DNA from: a bacterium
GTDB taxonomy: Bacteria > Desulfobacterota > Desulfocorpusculales > Desulfocorpusculum
Length of the DNA: 64,000 bases
Assembly (NCBI GenBank): GCA_037481695.1
Contig: JBBFLE010000017.1
Span: forward strand, 1-64,000
Direction: 5' to 3'
Below, in pieces: positions 27,584 through 37,038 of this stretch (its first letter is position 1; the number at the start of each line of letters is the position of its first letter). A program made the translations under genes and the position numbers. The notes below the pieces were generated by a model. That model was not told the DNA's origin. It searched no databases and saw only the letters and a list, made by a program, of their open reading frames with translations.

Positions 27584-28632
27584 GAAACGGACTCCACATG
27601 TCCTCGCTCATTGCCCGCATTTTGTGGATTCTTTTGGGAGGCTGGTGCGGATATCTGCTGGCCCAATCGCTTGGTCCCCGATTTCAAACTCACATATTAG
27701 GAGCAATGTTGGGCAGCCTGCTGGCCGGCCTTGCGGTCTTTTTGGAAAGGTTACTGAAACGTTATCCCCTCTGGGCCCTGGTGGGCGGTGCCAGCGGTTT
27801 GACTCTGGGTCTGCTCCTGGGTAGGCTCATAGGCTCCAGTGTGGCCTCTACAGGAGCTTTGCAAGGGGCTGAGGCATCCCTGTGGAGCGTGGCCGCCATG
27901 GGTTTCCTGGGGTCGCTGGGATGGGCTCTCGGATTCCGCAAGGGCTTGGATTGGCCTCTGAGGGGGGATGCTCGCATTTTGAGGCCTGATATTTCAGACA
28001 ACCGTCTGCTTCTTGTGGACACAAGCGTCATCATAGACGGCCGCATAGTGGATGTGTGCGCCAGCGGCTTTCTGGGGGGTGCTCTGGTCATTCCCCAGTT
28101 TGTGCTCAAGGAACTCCAAAAGATAGCGGATTCCTCAGATCCTCTTAAGAGGGCCAGGGGAAGAAGAGGTCTGGATGTTTTGAGAGCCCTGCAGGAACAG
28201 CAGAAGATTCATGTGCGTGTTGTGGACCGAGAGCCTTCCTCGGGAAACAGCGGGGATGTGGATAGCCTTCTGGTGGAGTTGGCCAAGGAGCTGGGTTGCT
28301 CCTTGCTGACCAATGACCTAAACATGCACAAGGTGGCAGAGCTGCAGGGGGTCAAAGTGCTCAACTTGAACCAATTGGCCCATGCCCTTAAGCCAGTGGT
28401 TCTGCCAGGGGAAGATCTGAGGGTGAGGGTCATCAAGGAGGGCCGGGAGGAAGGCCAGGGTATAGGTTACCTGGAAGACGGAACAATGGTGGTAGTGGAC
28501 AATGGAAAGCGTTTCCTGGGTAGAAACGTGGATGCAGTGGTAACAAGCGTCATACAAACCTCTGCGGGCCGGATGATCTTTACCTCCCCCAGGGAGGATC
28601 AGGATGCGCATGTGCAAAATGGACGCGGGTAG
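27580..28632 (+). CDS. PIN-TRAM membrane protein (YacL type)
   Basis: About 350 residues. Four membrane helices (residues ~10-130) anchor a cytoplasmic PIN nuclease-like domain with acidic residues in LLVDTSVIIDGRI, SGNSGDVDSLL and LLTNDLNMHKVAE, followed by a C-terminal TRAM domain (GEDLRVRVIKEGREEGQGIG...). PIN plus TRAM suggests RNA binding and cleavage; the cellular substrate is not known. GTG 27580 overlaps the carD stop (GTGA); ATG 27598 is an alternative. It lies between carD and ispD, the standard place for yacL. Confidence 0.9.
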   Translation: MRNGLHMSSLIARILWILLGGWCGYLLAQSLGPRFQTHILGAMLGSLLAGLAVFLERLLKRYPLWALVGGASGLTLGLLLGRLIGSSVASTGALQGAEASLWSVAAMGFLGSLGWALGFRKGLDWPLRGDARILRPDISDNRLLLVDTSVIIDGRIVDVCASGFLGGALVIPQFVLKELQKIADSSDPLKRARGRRGLDVLRALQEQQKIHVRVVDREPSSGNSGDVDSLLVELAKELGCSLLTNDLNMHKVAELQGVKVLNLNQLAHALKPVVLPGEDLRVRVIKEGREEGQGIGYLEDGTMVVVDNGKRFLGRNVDAVVTSVIQTSAGRMIFTSPREDQDAHVQNGRG

Positions 28633-28661
28633 CAACCCTCCCCCTCCTGCAGCTTGAACCT

Positions 28662-29378
28662 ATGGAGACTCTTGCCGGGCGGGTGGCAGCTATCATACCG
28701 GCCGCAGGGGAAGGCCGGCGCATGGGAGCTCCGCTGGAGAAACAGTTCCTCCAGCTGGAAGGTATGCCCATCTTATTGCACACCCTCAAGGCCTTTGAAT
28801 CCAGCTCCCATGTTCATGGCATAGTGGTGGTGGTCCCAAGTGCTCGCCTGGAGCTGGTCAGGGAAACAATCCTGAAGCAGTGCAAGATATCCAAGCTGAA
28901 GGCCCTTGTGGCAGGGGGCCCTCATAGGCAGGATTCGGTGCGATTGGGTCTGGAGGCTTTGGGACCTGAATGGGACATGGTTGTGGTGCACGATGGTGCT
29001 CGTCCCTTGGTGGAGCAGGACCTTATAGCCAGATGTGTGGAGGCGGCTGCTGTGCATGGAGCTGCTATTGCAGCAGTGCCGGCCACGGACACGGTCAAAG
29101 AAGTGGACTCAGATGGATTCGTTGTGAGGACCCTTCCCAGGAACAGGCTCTGGATGGTACAGACCCCACAGGTTTTTCGTTACACCTGGATCTTGAGGGC
29201 TCACCAGGAGGCCCAAAAAAACGGTTTTTTGGGAACTGACGATGCCTCCCTGGTGGAAAGGCTGGGACACAAGGTAAAGATCGTCCAGGGCTCCTACGAG
29301 AATATCAAGGTCACCACCAAGGCAGATCTAAAAGTGGCAGGCGATATCCTGGCTTCAAAGGGGGGCGCTAGGCCGTGA
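28662..29378 (+). CDS. ispD: 2-C-methyl-D-erythritol 4-phosphate cytidylyltransferase
   Basis: A 238-residue enzyme for step three of the MEP isoprenoid pathway: MEP + CTP to CDP-ME. The nucleotide-binding start [21 protein letters not shown], the [11 protein letters not shown] motif, [10 protein letters not shown] and [22 protein letters not shown] are family landmarks. The ribosome site is weak before ATG 28662. Its stop overlaps the ispF start. Confidence 0.96.
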   Translation: METLAGRVAAIIPAAGEGRRMGAPLEKQFLQLEGMPILLHTLKAFESSSHVHGIVVVVPSARLELVRETILKQCKISKLKALVAGGPHRQDSVRLGLEALGPEWDMVVVHDGARPLVEQDLIARCVEAAAVHGAAIAAVPATDTVKEVDSDGFVVRTLPRNRLWMVQTPQVFRYTWILRAHQEAQKNGFLGTDDASLVERLGHKVKIVQGSYENIKVTTKADLKVAGDILASKGGARP

Positions 29379-29863
29379 AGTACCGTGTAGGTCAGGGTTA
29401 TGACGTCCATCCCTGGGCAGAGGGAAGACCCCTGGTACTGGGAGGAGTGGAGATTCCCCATGATCATGGTCTCAAGGGCCACTCGGATGCAGACGTGTTG
29501 TTGCATGCCGTTTGTGACGCCCTCTTGGGGGCCATGGCCATGGGCGACATAGGCACGCATTTTCCTGACAAAGATCCTGCTTATAAGGGAATATCCAGCC
29601 TGCTTCTGCTCGAGAAGGTGGCCAGAATGCTTAAAGACGCAGGCTGGAGGGTGAGCAACCTGGATGCCACCGTGGTGGCTGAACGCCCCAGGCTGGCCCC
29701 GTACATACCCCTCATGAGGGAGCGAATTGCAGAAGTTTTGGGCATAGAAGTGGACAGGGTTAGTGTCAAGGCCACAACCAGCGAGAGGCTGGGCTTCGTG
29801 GGGAGGCAAGAGGGGGCGGCTTCACAGGCAGTGGTTCTTCTGGAGCAAGACGGTGAGATCTGA
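29375..29863 (+). CDS. ispF: 2-C-methyl-D-erythritol 2,4-cyclodiphosphate synthase
   Basis: A 162-residue MEP-pathway enzyme that cyclises CDP-ME 2-phosphate. Zinc and substrate motifs are present: [37 protein letters not shown] and the C-terminal [19 protein letters not shown] 29375 overlaps the ispD stop (GTGA), so the two are translationally coupled. The next gene starts inside the last codons of ispF. Confidence 0.97.
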   Translation: MKYRVGQGYDVHPWAEGRPLVLGGVEIPHDHGLKGHSDADVLLHAVCDALLGAMAMGDIGTHFPDKDPAYKGISSLLLLEKVARMLKDAGWRVSNLDATVVAERPRLAPYIPLMRERIAEVLGIEVDRVSVKATTSERLGFVGRQEGAASQAVVLLEQDGEI

Positions 29864-31208
29864 CAGGCACAAGAATCCAAAGAGGACAGTCATAATGGGA
29901 GCGGCCGGTAGGGACTTTCACAACTTCCTGGTCTGCTTCAAGGATGATCCCACAGTGGAGGTGGTGGCTTTCACGGCCACTCAGATACCAGGGATAGCGG
30001 GCAGGCTCTATCCTGCGGAGCTGGCAGGCCCTCTTTATCCCAAAGGAATTCCCATTCTTCCTGAGGAATCTCTGGAGCAGCTCATAAGAGATGAAGGGAT
30101 CGAACAGGTGGTTTTTGCGTACAGCGATCTTTCTCACCTGGAGGTGATGCACAAGGCTTCAAAGGCGCTGGCCGCAGGGGCTGATTTCTGTCTGCTGGGT
30201 CCGCAAAGCACCATGTTGCGCTCCAGGGTTCCATGCATATCCGTCTGCGCAGTCCGGACGGGCTGCGGCAAAAGCGGTGTAATAGAAAGGATATGGGAGA
30301 TCCTGAATCTGGCCGGGATACATGCAGTGGTGCTAAGACATCCCATGCCTTATTCAGAGCTTTCTCGAAAGAGAGTGGAACGTTTTCAGACCCTGGAGGA
30401 TCTGGACAGGGGAACCCTCTCCCTGGAAGAGAGGGAAGAATACGAACATTTGGTGGCCAAGGGGATCGTGGTTTACGCAGGGGTGGACTACTCGGAGATT
30501 CTTGATGCCGCGGAGAAAGAAGCTCAGGTGATTCTCTGGGACGGAGGAAACAATGACTTTCCTTTCATATCTCCAGACTTGGAGATAACGGTTCTGGATC
30601 CCCACAGGCCAGGGCATGAAAGAACTTATCACCCAGGAGAGGTGAATCTGCTAAGGGCTCATGTGCTCATAGTGAACAAGGTGGATACAGCATCCCCTGA
30701 GGCAGTCCAAAGAGTCTTGGCCTCGGCAACACAGATGAATCCTAAAGCCAGGATCATCCAAACCGCTTCCAGAATAGAGGTGCATGATGGCCAAAAGATT
30801 CGAGGCAAGAACGTGCTGGTTGTGGAAGACGGCCCCACAGTGACCCATGGAGAGATGGGCTACGGGGCAGGGGTGTTGGCCGCTAGAGCTCATGGGGCCA
30901 AGAGCCTGGTAGACCCCAGGCCTCATGCCAAGGGATCACTCAAAGAGGTGTTCATGGCGTACCCGCACCTGGACAAGGTCCTGCCAGCCCAGGGTTACTT
31001 CCCTGAGCAGTTGAGGGATCTTGAGGCCACCATCGAGGCCACCCCTTGTGATCTGGTGACGGTGGCCACACCCATTGACCTAAGCCGTTTGATAAGGATT
31101 TCAAGGCCGGTGGCCCGTGTAACCTACAAGGTGGAGGAGGTGGGTCCTCCTGGCCTGGAGCCAGTAATAAGAGAGTTTCTTCGAGAAAAAGGGCTCTTGG
31201 AGTCTTAG
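29853..31208 (+). CDS. Cyclic 2,3-diphosphoglycerate synthetase-like P-loop protein
   Basis: About 451 residues. The start [19 protein letters not shown], the Rossmann-like N-terminal part, the P-loop [14 protein letters not shown] (~residue 135) and [20 protein letters not shown] match proteins annotated as cyclic 2,3-diphosphoglycerate synthetase or GTPase. The archaeal enzyme makes a thermoprotectant; bacterial relatives have no established role. GTG 29853 overlaps the end of ispF and follows TGGAGC; the open frame extends upstream but in the shadow of ispF. The overlap with ispF ties it to the operon. Confidence 0.85.
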   Translation: MRSDRHKNPKRTVIMGAAGRDFHNFLVCFKDDPTVEVVAFTATQIPGIAGRLYPAELAGPLYPKGIPILPEESLEQLIRDEGIEQVVFAYSDLSHLEVMHKASKALAAGADFCLLGPQSTMLRSRVPCISVCAVRTGCGKSGVIERIWEILNLAGIHAVVLRHPMPYSELSRKRVERFQTLEDLDRGTLSLEEREEYEHLVAKGIVVYAGVDYSEILDAAEKEAQVILWDGGNNDFPFISPDLEITVLDPHRPGHERTYHPGEVNLLRAHVLIVNKVDTASPEAVQRVLASATQMNPKARIIQTASRIEVHDGQKIRGKNVLVVEDGPTVTHGEMGYGAGVLAARAHGAKSLVDPRPHAKGSLKEVFMAYPHLDKVLPAQGYFPEQLRDLEATIEATPCDLVTVATPIDLSRLIRISRPVARVTYKVEEVGPPGLEPVIREFLREKGLLES

Positions 31209-31283
31209 GCTGGCCCTTGAAGAGGGCTTTATGAAACCAGATGCTTACTGGCAAAGGAATTCTGAGAGGAAAGGGTCTTTTCC

Positions 31284-32645
31284 ATGGACAGAGACAAAGC
31301 AACACCCTGTATAAAGGTCGTGCCCCCTGGGCCCAATGCCAGAAAATGGGCTTCTTTCCATCAGCGTCACGCAAGCCATTCAACCTATTTCTATGACTTT
31401 GTATGGGACCGCTCCAAGCCGGCAATCGGCCCTTTCTGCACTGATGTGGACGGCAATGTGATAATGGATTTTGTGAGTCATGTGGCCAGCAGCCCCTTGG
31501 GATACAATCACCCTGAACTCCTGGAACTCACCAGAATGCTCTCATCCGTGGAGCCAGACAGGTATGCAGGCACCGACTTTGTGGGCGGATTCGGAGAGGA
31601 CCCCGAGAAGAGCCCGGTTCCCACACCCTCCCACCTTCATTACAAGCTGATGGAGATCACCAAGCCCTTTGGTTTTGACACGGCTTTCCTGAGCAATTCA
31701 GGTGCCGAAGCCGTGGAGAATGCGGTGAAGATTTGCTACCAGCACAGAAAGAACTTCGGATACGGGTTTTGTTTCAGCGGAGCCTTCCACGGCAGAACCC
31801 TGGGGGCTCTTTCCTTGAACAGAAGCAAGAGGGCGCATCGCAATTGGTTTCCTGAGATTCCCAAGATATTGGAGCTGCCCTTTTGCCGCTGCGGCTCCGT
31901 GTGCGATTGCGGCTGGCTTCTGACCACCATCAGACGCAAAGGCCGAATGAGTAAGCTGGCCCAGGTTCTGGATCCTGAGATCGGCATAATCGCCCCGGAG
32001 GAGGTAGCCTTCATCATAGTGGAGCCCATACTTGGGGAAGGCGGTTATGATCTGCCCAGCAATGGGTTTCTTGAGGAAGTGGCCAGGGTGGCCAAGCTTT
32101 ATCAGATCCCCCTCATCTGTGACGAGATCCAGACCGGGCTTGGCCGTACAGGGAGGTGGTGGGCCTGTGAGCACTTTGGAATAGTCCCCGACATAATCAC
32201 CTCGGCCAAGGCTCTGAAGGTGGGAGCCACCTTGGGCCGTAGAGAGCTCTTCCCACAGGAACCATTGCGGATCTCCAGTACTTGGGGGGAGGGCAATGCC
32301 ATCAGCTCGGCTGTGGGCTACCGGACCATAGAGATCATAGAAAGGGACGGACTGCTGGAAAACGCCAGGTTGATGGGAGAGTATTTTCTAGGGGGGCTGA
32401 GGGAACTTTCCTCACGCTATCCCTTCATGTTCCATCCAAGGGGTCTGGGCCTCATGCTGGCCTTCTCTGTGGAAAAAGAGGAATGGAGAAACCAGATCCT
32501 GCGAAGGGCCTTCCAAAAAGGGCTTCTTCTCATAGGGTGCGGGTTCGAATCAATACGGATTCTGCCGCCGATGGATGTTAGAAAAAGGGAGATAGATCTT
32601 GCCCTTGAGATATTGGAATCTGTCCTGGCAGAGGTGGTCCTGTGA
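31284..32645 (+). CDS. Class III aminotransferase with a Cys4 insertion
   Basis: A 453-residue PLP enzyme of fold type I, class III (acetylornithine/GABA/lysine aminotransferase group). Present are FLSNSGAEAVENAVKIC, FSGAFHGRTLGALSLNRSK, ICDEIQTGLGRTG and the PLP lysine in ITSAKALKVGATLG (Lys309). Unusual for the family is a segment FCRCGSVCDCGW with cysteines 201, 203, 207 and 209, which could bind a metal. The amino donor is not predictable. ATG 31284 follows GAGAGGAAAGGG. The preceding gene encodes the P-loop protein, and the PilZ gene overlaps its stop. Confidence 0.9.
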   Translation: MDRDKATPCIKVVPPGPNARKWASFHQRHASHSTYFYDFVWDRSKPAIGPFCTDVDGNVIMDFVSHVASSPLGYNHPELLELTRMLSSVEPDRYAGTDFVGGFGEDPEKSPVPTPSHLHYKLMEITKPFGFDTAFLSNSGAEAVENAVKICYQHRKNFGYGFCFSGAFHGRTLGALSLNRSKRAHRNWFPEIPKILELPFCRCGSVCDCGWLLTTIRRKGRMSKLAQVLDPEIGIIAPEEVAFIIVEPILGEGGYDLPSNGFLEEVARVAKLYQIPLICDEIQTGLGRTGRWWACEHFGIVPDIITSAKALKVGATLGRRELFPQEPLRISSTWGEGNAISSAVGYRTIEIIERDGLLENARLMGEYFLGGLRELSSRYPFMFHPRGLGLMLAFSVEKEEWRNQILRRAFQKGLLLIGCGFESIRILPPMDVRKREIDLALEILESVLAEVVL

Positions 32646-32980
32646 GCCAAAACAAAGACAGAAGGCGTCATCCCAGGAAAGCCTGTAGGCTCAGGGTGCG
32701 GATGGCTGGAAGCAATGAATTGAGGGAACACTATATCAGCAATCTGGGGGAAGGAGGTGTCTTTGTGGAGACCCTTTATCCCCTGCGCATAGGTTCCCTG
32801 GTGGAGCTGGACCTGCTGGTGGGAAATGATCCAGTGCCATTGAAGATCCAGGGGGAGGTCGTGTGGGTGAGGCCCCGGGAAAGAGGTACAGAGTCGGGAA
32901 TGGGCGTACGCTTCTTAAAGCTACAAGCTAATACCCTAGAGCGTCTAAAGCTTCTGCTGGCCAGCCAGACAAAGGGGTAA
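32642..32980 (+). CDS. PilZ domain protein
   Basis: A 112-residue, single-domain PilZ protein, a probable cyclic-di-GMP receptor. The RRRHPRKACRLRV arginine segment and YISNLGEGGVFVE (the DxSxxG-like motif, with Asn in the first position) are visible, followed by a beta-barrel ending in GMGVRFLKL. GTG 32642 overlaps the aminotransferase stop (GTGA). What it controls is unknown; a second PilZ gene is at 48467. Confidence 0.88.
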   Translation: MSQNKDRRRHPRKACRLRVRMAGSNELREHYISNLGEGGVFVETLYPLRIGSLVELDLLVGNDPVPLKIQGEVVWVRPRERGTESGMGVRFLKLQANTLERLKLLLASQTKG

Positions 32981-33053
32981 GGTGGCTGAAAAACAAGGCC
33001 TCATCTGCAATGACACATATCCCAGTTCTCTTTGACACTTGGGGTCAGGACGC

Positions 33054-33105
33054 TTGGACTCTCATGGGGGAGAGCCCCCAAGAATCAAGCTTTTGTGAGA
33101 GCCAA
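33054..33105. other. Nested hairpin between convergent genes
   Basis: The outer stem TTGG-A-CTCTCA (33054-33064) pairs with TGAGAGCCAA (33096-33105), 10 bp with one bulge. Inside is a GGGGG/CCCCC hairpin with loop AGAG (33066-33079). It lies between the PilZ gene and the convergent ParB-like gene, so it may end both transcripts, though there is no U-tract. Confidence 0.45.
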
Positions 33106-33167
33106 CCATTTCAGCTCGGGCTGGGAGCCTGGCCCTTGACTCGGCCAATCCTGGGGAAAAGTTCTGG

Positions 33168-34166
33168 CTAGGTATTTTCACCCGAAAGATGGCAGGGAAA
33201 GCCTGTAGCCTCAAACAGGTCTCTTATGGCATCCTCTTTTTGGGATGCCTCCCAAAGCCTTGCGGCCATCTGGTAAAAATCCACCGGGGACCTGGCGGTG
33301 AATCTCACGGTGACTCCCATGGATTCAAAAAACTCACTGTGTTGAATGGAGACCTGGGGTGGGAGCCCTAGAGCTTTCCTGGCCTGGTCAAAGGCCTCCA
33401 CCATGGAGCTAAGATGAGGCATGCGGATTTTCCGAAGATGTTGGCGTAGCACAGAGGTGCGCTGGGGACGGTCCTGGCCTCTTTCATCCATGGCTTGCAG
33501 GAGCCTGGGGTCAGAAAGGATCTGAGAGGGTCTTAGCCCGTCTCTCAATTGTATTTCCCAAAGGAGCTCCAAGACTTCCCGTAGCAGGTTTTCACCCAGA
33601 TGGAGGCTTGGCAGGAGCTCCACCAATGCCTCCTGATCACATGGTTCCAGGCGGCTGAATCTGAGGGCATTGGCCAGGGAGCAACCATGGCGTAGCAGGG
33701 CCCTTCGCAGATCATCTCGGATGGAAGCAGCTCTGAGGTGCTCTTCCAGAATCTTGGGGCTGGATGGTAGCCCCATGGCGGGCAGGACCTCTGTCAATAT
33801 CCAAGTCCTGGATACCTCCCACTGTTGCAGGAGCCTCTCCAGGACCCAAGTCCGCTCTGCCCAAGTGAAACCCCTTGTGAGGTTGTTCTCGTGCAGGCAA
33901 GCCAACAGGATTGTCAAAGGCTCCCTGTTTTCCAGAAGTTCTGCAGGCAGGCTTTTCAGGCCCAAAACCAGTGCTGCCTCGGCCCTCAGGAAGCCGCTTA
34001 CTATGCGAAGTCCATCCGGAGAGGTTTGCACCCTAAGGGGTACCAGCAGCCCTACCTTTCCCATAGACTCAGCCAAGGCCTTGGAGTTGCGCTCCAGGCT
34101 GGAGCGAAATGTGAGATCCTCAATCAAGAGCTCTCGGGTGGGCACATCCAAGAAGGATCGCTTCAA
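33168..34166 (-). CDS. ParB/Srx-fold nuclease-domain protein
   Basis: A 332-residue protein whose first ~100 residues look like a ParB N-terminal domain: LERNSKALAESMGKVGLLVP, LRIVSGFLRAEAALVLGLKS and CLHENNLTRGFTWAERTWVL. The rest is helical with no motif I recognise. Chromosomal ParB normally sits with parA near the origin; here there is no parA, so another role (accessory partition, gene regulation) is likely. The start is TTG 34166 behind CAGGGGG. It is followed at the 5' side by the glycosyltransferase gene on the same strand. Confidence 0.7.
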   Translation of the reverse strand: MKRSFLDVPTRELLIEDLTFRSSLERNSKALAESMGKVGLLVPLRVQTSPDGLRIVSGFLRAEAALVLGLKSLPAELLENREPLTILLACLHENNLTRGFTWAERTWVLERLLQQWEVSRTWILTEVLPAMGLPSSPKILEEHLRAASIRDDLRRALLRHGCSLANALRFSRLEPCDQEALVELLPSLHLGENLLREVLELLWEIQLRDGLRPSQILSDPRLLQAMDERGQDRPQRTSVLRQHLRKIRMPHLSSMVEAFDQARKALGLPPQVSIQHSEFFESMGVTVRFTARSPVDFYQMAARLWEASQKEDAIRDLFEATGFPCHLSGENT

Positions 34167-34236
34167 TTCTTGCCCCCTGCAAAAAGGTTTCTAAGTGGCT
34201 AGATGAAATATGGCATTTGTTTTTCCAAAAGAGAAC

Positions 34237-35091
34237 TCAGAAAAAAAGAGGCCATCTTTCGAGATCTGTTTCAAAGGGTTTGGATGCCAGCCTCTCGTAA
34301 AAATCAGCCTCGTCCCCTCTACCCCTCTTGCGGGCGCCATGAGCATAGATGGCACACTTCTTCTTAAGCTCCAGCAAAGCGCATTTTCTGTTTTCCTCCC
34401 CCAAGGTGGGGTCTTGGAGGAGCTTTACCAGGACTCTTATGCGGAAACGATCCATGCCCCAATAGCTCCTGGAGAGCTGGTCCTGGTGGCCTCCCCGTTT
34501 GAGGATGAGTTTTTCTTGCAGAAACAGCACATGATACCTGGAGGTCAACCTGAGCCAGAGGTCATAATCCTCGCAGACCGGGAGCTGCTCATCGAATCCC
34601 CCCAGTTCCTCCAGGATCTCTTTGCGAATCAAGGCCGAGGAAGGGCTGATGATGCACCTGGGAAGGCAATTCTGGAAGATCCAACCAGAGTACTTAGCGT
34701 GGTGTTTGCAAGGATTGACCCTCTTGCCGTGGCGGATCCATATCTCGTCTGTGTAACAAAGCGGTATTTCGGGGCACTGTGCCAAGGCCTTCATTTGCCG
34801 CTCCAGCTTGTTGGGGAGCCAAAGGTCGTCTGAATCCAAAAAGGCTATCCATTCACCTTCAGCACAACGCCATCCCTTGTTTCGTGCACTGCTTACACCA
34901 CGGTTGGGTCCTTTCAAGTAGCGTATTTTGTTGCCGAAAGAACTGAGGATCTCTGGCGTCAGGTCTGTGGAGCCGTCATCCACAACCAGTATCTCCGCGG
35001 GCTCAAGGCTCTGGCCCAGAGCTGACTCCACAGCTTCCCCGAGCATATGAGCCCTGTTGTATGTGGGTATGACCACAGAGATTCTGTTCAT
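34237..35091 (-). CDS. Family 2 glycosyltransferase
   Basis: A 284-residue GT-A fold enzyme transferring a sugar from a nucleotide donor to a glycan. ISVVIPTYNRAHMLGEAVES, ILVVDDGSTDLT, GVSSARNKGWRCA and the metal-binding WIAFLDSDDLW are intact, then GFDEQLPVCEDYDLWLRL. The C-terminus is basic (KKKCAIYAHGARKRGRG). There is no membrane segment, so it is cytosolic or peripheral. The acceptor is unknown, and no other polysaccharide gene is nearby. ATG 35091 follows AAAGG. Confidence 0.92.
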   Translation of the reverse strand: MNRISVVIPTYNRAHMLGEAVESALGQSLEPAEILVVDDGSTDLTPEILSSFGNKIRYLKGPNRGVSSARNKGWRCAEGEWIAFLDSDDLWLPNKLERQMKALAQCPEIPLCYTDEIWIRHGKRVNPCKHHAKYSGWIFQNCLPRCIISPSSALIRKEILEELGGFDEQLPVCEDYDLWLRLTSRYHVLFLQEKLILKRGGHQDQLSRSYWGMDRFRIRVLVKLLQDPTLGEENRKCALLELKKKCAIYAHGARKRGRGDEADFYERLASKPFETDLERWPLFF

Positions 35092-35180
35092 GTAAGACGG
35101 CCTTTCAACTTTGAGAATTCCAATGATAGCCGGCCAAACCTTGGTATTCTATTCTCAATGGAGTCATTTCTCTTTGCAAC

Positions 35181-35208
35181 TTGACAGCCCCCTAGACCCG
35201 GTTATCCT
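35181..35208 (+). promoter_or_regulatory. Promoter of the ferritin-like gene
   Basis: TTGACA (35181-35186), 16 bases, TATCCT (35203-35208). The perfect -35 and weaker -10 lie about 70 bases before ATG 35278. Confidence 0.55.
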
Positions 35209-35277
35209 GTATGAAAATGACTCAGGTCAGCTTCACCCGCATGGGAGAGGCTGCAATTCCAAGACAGGGAGGATCCC

Positions 35278-35736
35278 ATGACCTTCGAGAGCTTAAAAGA
35301 TGTGATCCAATTTGCCATTCGCAAAGAGCACGATGCCAGGGAGCTGTATCTCATGTTCAAGAACATGGTCAAGGATCCAGGAGCCAAGACCCTTTTGCAG
35401 GAACTGGCAGACCAGGAGCTGGGGCACAGAAACCTGCTCCAGAAAGCCCTTGATGAAGGAGGAATCGAGAACCTGGTGGGCAGGCAATCGGTGCAGGATC
35501 TGGGCATAAGCGACGCCTTTGTGGCAGATCCCATAGGCCCCCAGAGCTCTCCTCAGGACATAATGATTTTTGCCATGAAAAACGAGCAGGCCTCTTACTA
35601 TCTTTACAGGGTCATGGGAGACAACTACGGTGGGACCCCTCTGGCTTCCCTTTTCTCGAGGCTGGCCCAGGAAGAGTTGCATCACAAACAGACCTTGGAG
35701 CGCCAGTACGAGGAGCACTTCATGCAGTGGATGTAA
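35278..35736 (+). CDS. Ferritin-like di-iron (rubrerythrin-domain) protein
   Basis: A 152-residue four-helix protein with the carboxylate/His pattern of the ferritin-like superfamily: FAIRKEHDARELYLMF, LADQELGHRNLL, FAMKNEQASYYLYRVM and LAQEELHHKQTLE. It has no rubredoxin domain, so it is a minimal erythrin. Such proteins in anaerobes reduce peroxide or handle iron. ATG 35278 follows GGGAGGATCCC. It lies near a second ferritin-like gene (37578) and a rubredoxin gene on the other strand. Confidence 0.88.
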   Translation: MTFESLKDVIQFAIRKEHDARELYLMFKNMVKDPGAKTLLQELADQELGHRNLLQKALDEGGIENLVGRQSVQDLGISDAFVADPIGPQSSPQDIMIFAMKNEQASYYLYRVMGDNYGGTPLASLFSRLAQEELHHKQTLERQYEEHFMQWM

Positions 35737-35847
35737 GAGGGTGGGCTTTGATCCAGGGCTAAGTTTCAGGTAATTGCAAGCACAATGGGGCCCAGAAGGA
35801 TTGCGTGTGGGAGCTTCTGGGCCCTTTTCTCAATTGCTGGCCCAAGA

Positions 35848-37038
35848 CTACTTAAGCTCCTTTAGAACAGAGCCCTTGGTCAGCCCCAAGAGGCTACCTT
35901 CTTGGATGGCAGCAAGAATCTTTTTGTGACCCGAGAGGTCCCCCAAGAGGATTGCTCCTACGATCCTGTCTCCATCGTACACTATCTTCCTGTACACATT
36001 CCTGGCTGGATCAGACATGACCTCTGATTCCAGCAGGCCTTCTGGGTCGATTTCCCCTGCTGCCAAAAGATCTATGCCCAGTACCTTTAGCTGGTTGCTG
36101 ATGAGGGTTCCGGTATAAGAGGCCTGTCCGCCGGCCATATTTGTGCCAGCCACATGACCTTGCTGCTCTGCTGCCGGCCAGATTCCATAATAAACTCCTC
36201 GATGCTGCACACAGTCACCCGCTGCGTATATGCATGGGATGGAAGTCTCCATCCTGTCATTGACCAGAATCGCTTTGTCCGTTGAGATACCGGCATTCTT
36301 GGCCAGCTCTAGCCTAGGTCTGACTCCTGCGGAAATCAGGAACATGTCTGCTTCCAGGCATTGCCCATCTGCCAGCAAAAGGGCAGAGGCTTTTCCACCC
36401 TCTCCCAGGATCTCCTTGGGCTGAACTCCCAGGTAGAATCTGAAGCCCATGTCTTCCATGCTCATCTTAAGTATTTCAGAGGCCTTGGGATCAGTTTGCC
36501 TGGGCAGAAGCCTTTGAAAAACCTCCACCACAGCAACCTGCACGCCCCTTAACCTGAGGGCGTTTCCCAGTTCCAAACCCAAGACTCCTCCTCCTATGAG
36601 CAAGGCCTTCTTGGCCATGGAAGCCTGGGTACGAATACTTATGGCGTCGGCCATGGTGCGCAGACAGAAGACTCCCATGAGCTGGGCACCCGGTATAGGG
36701 GGAACAAAGCTATAGCCTCCGGTGGCCAGCAGAACCTTGTCAGCCGGATAATCCCCCTTGTGGGAGATTACCCTAAGAGGACTCAGGCTAATCTGCTGGA
36801 CTGCTTCTCCTGGGTGAAAATGGATCCTCTTCTCTTCCAGCCAGGCTGATCCCTTGAGAATCAAACGCTCGGGCTCTACCTTGGCGGACACCACTTCGGG
36901 AAGCCTCATGCGGCTGTAAAATGGATAGGTTTCCTCCGTAAAAAGCAATATTTCCCCATCCCCATCCATCTCTCGAATGGCCTGGCAGGCTGTGGCTCCG
37001 GCCACTCCGGCTCCTACTATTACATATCTTTTGCTCAT
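35848..37038 (-). CDS. FAD-dependent NAD(P)H oxidoreductase (rubredoxin reductase-like)
   Basis: A 396-residue pyridine-nucleotide-disulphide-type flavoprotein. Two dinucleotide sites are seen, YVIVGAGVAGATACQAI for FAD and ALLIGGGVLGLELGNALRLR for NAD(P)H, plus SIPCIYAAGDC near the FAD ribityl. There is no redox-active CxxC, so it belongs with NADH:rubredoxin or ferredoxin reductases. The likely acceptor is the rubredoxin encoded 344 bases upstream on the same strand. ATG 37038 follows AGGAGAAGCAA; a start 12 codons earlier lacks this site. Confidence 0.85.
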   Translation of the reverse strand: MSKRYVIVGAGVAGATACQAIREMDGDGEILLFTEETYPFYSRMRLPEVVSAKVEPERLILKGSAWLEEKRIHFHPGEAVQQISLSPLRVISHKGDYPADKVLLATGGYSFVPPIPGAQLMGVFCLRTMADAISIRTQASMAKKALLIGGGVLGLELGNALRLRGVQVAVVEVFQRLLPRQTDPKASEILKMSMEDMGFRFYLGVQPKEILGEGGKASALLLADGQCLEADMFLISAGVRPRLELAKNAGISTDKAILVNDRMETSIPCIYAAGDCVQHRGVYYGIWPAAEQQGHVAGTNMAGGQASYTGTLISNQLKVLGIDLLAAGEIDPEGLLESEVMSDPARNVYRKIVYDGDRIVGAILLGDLSGHKKILAAIQEGSLLGLTKGSVLKELK

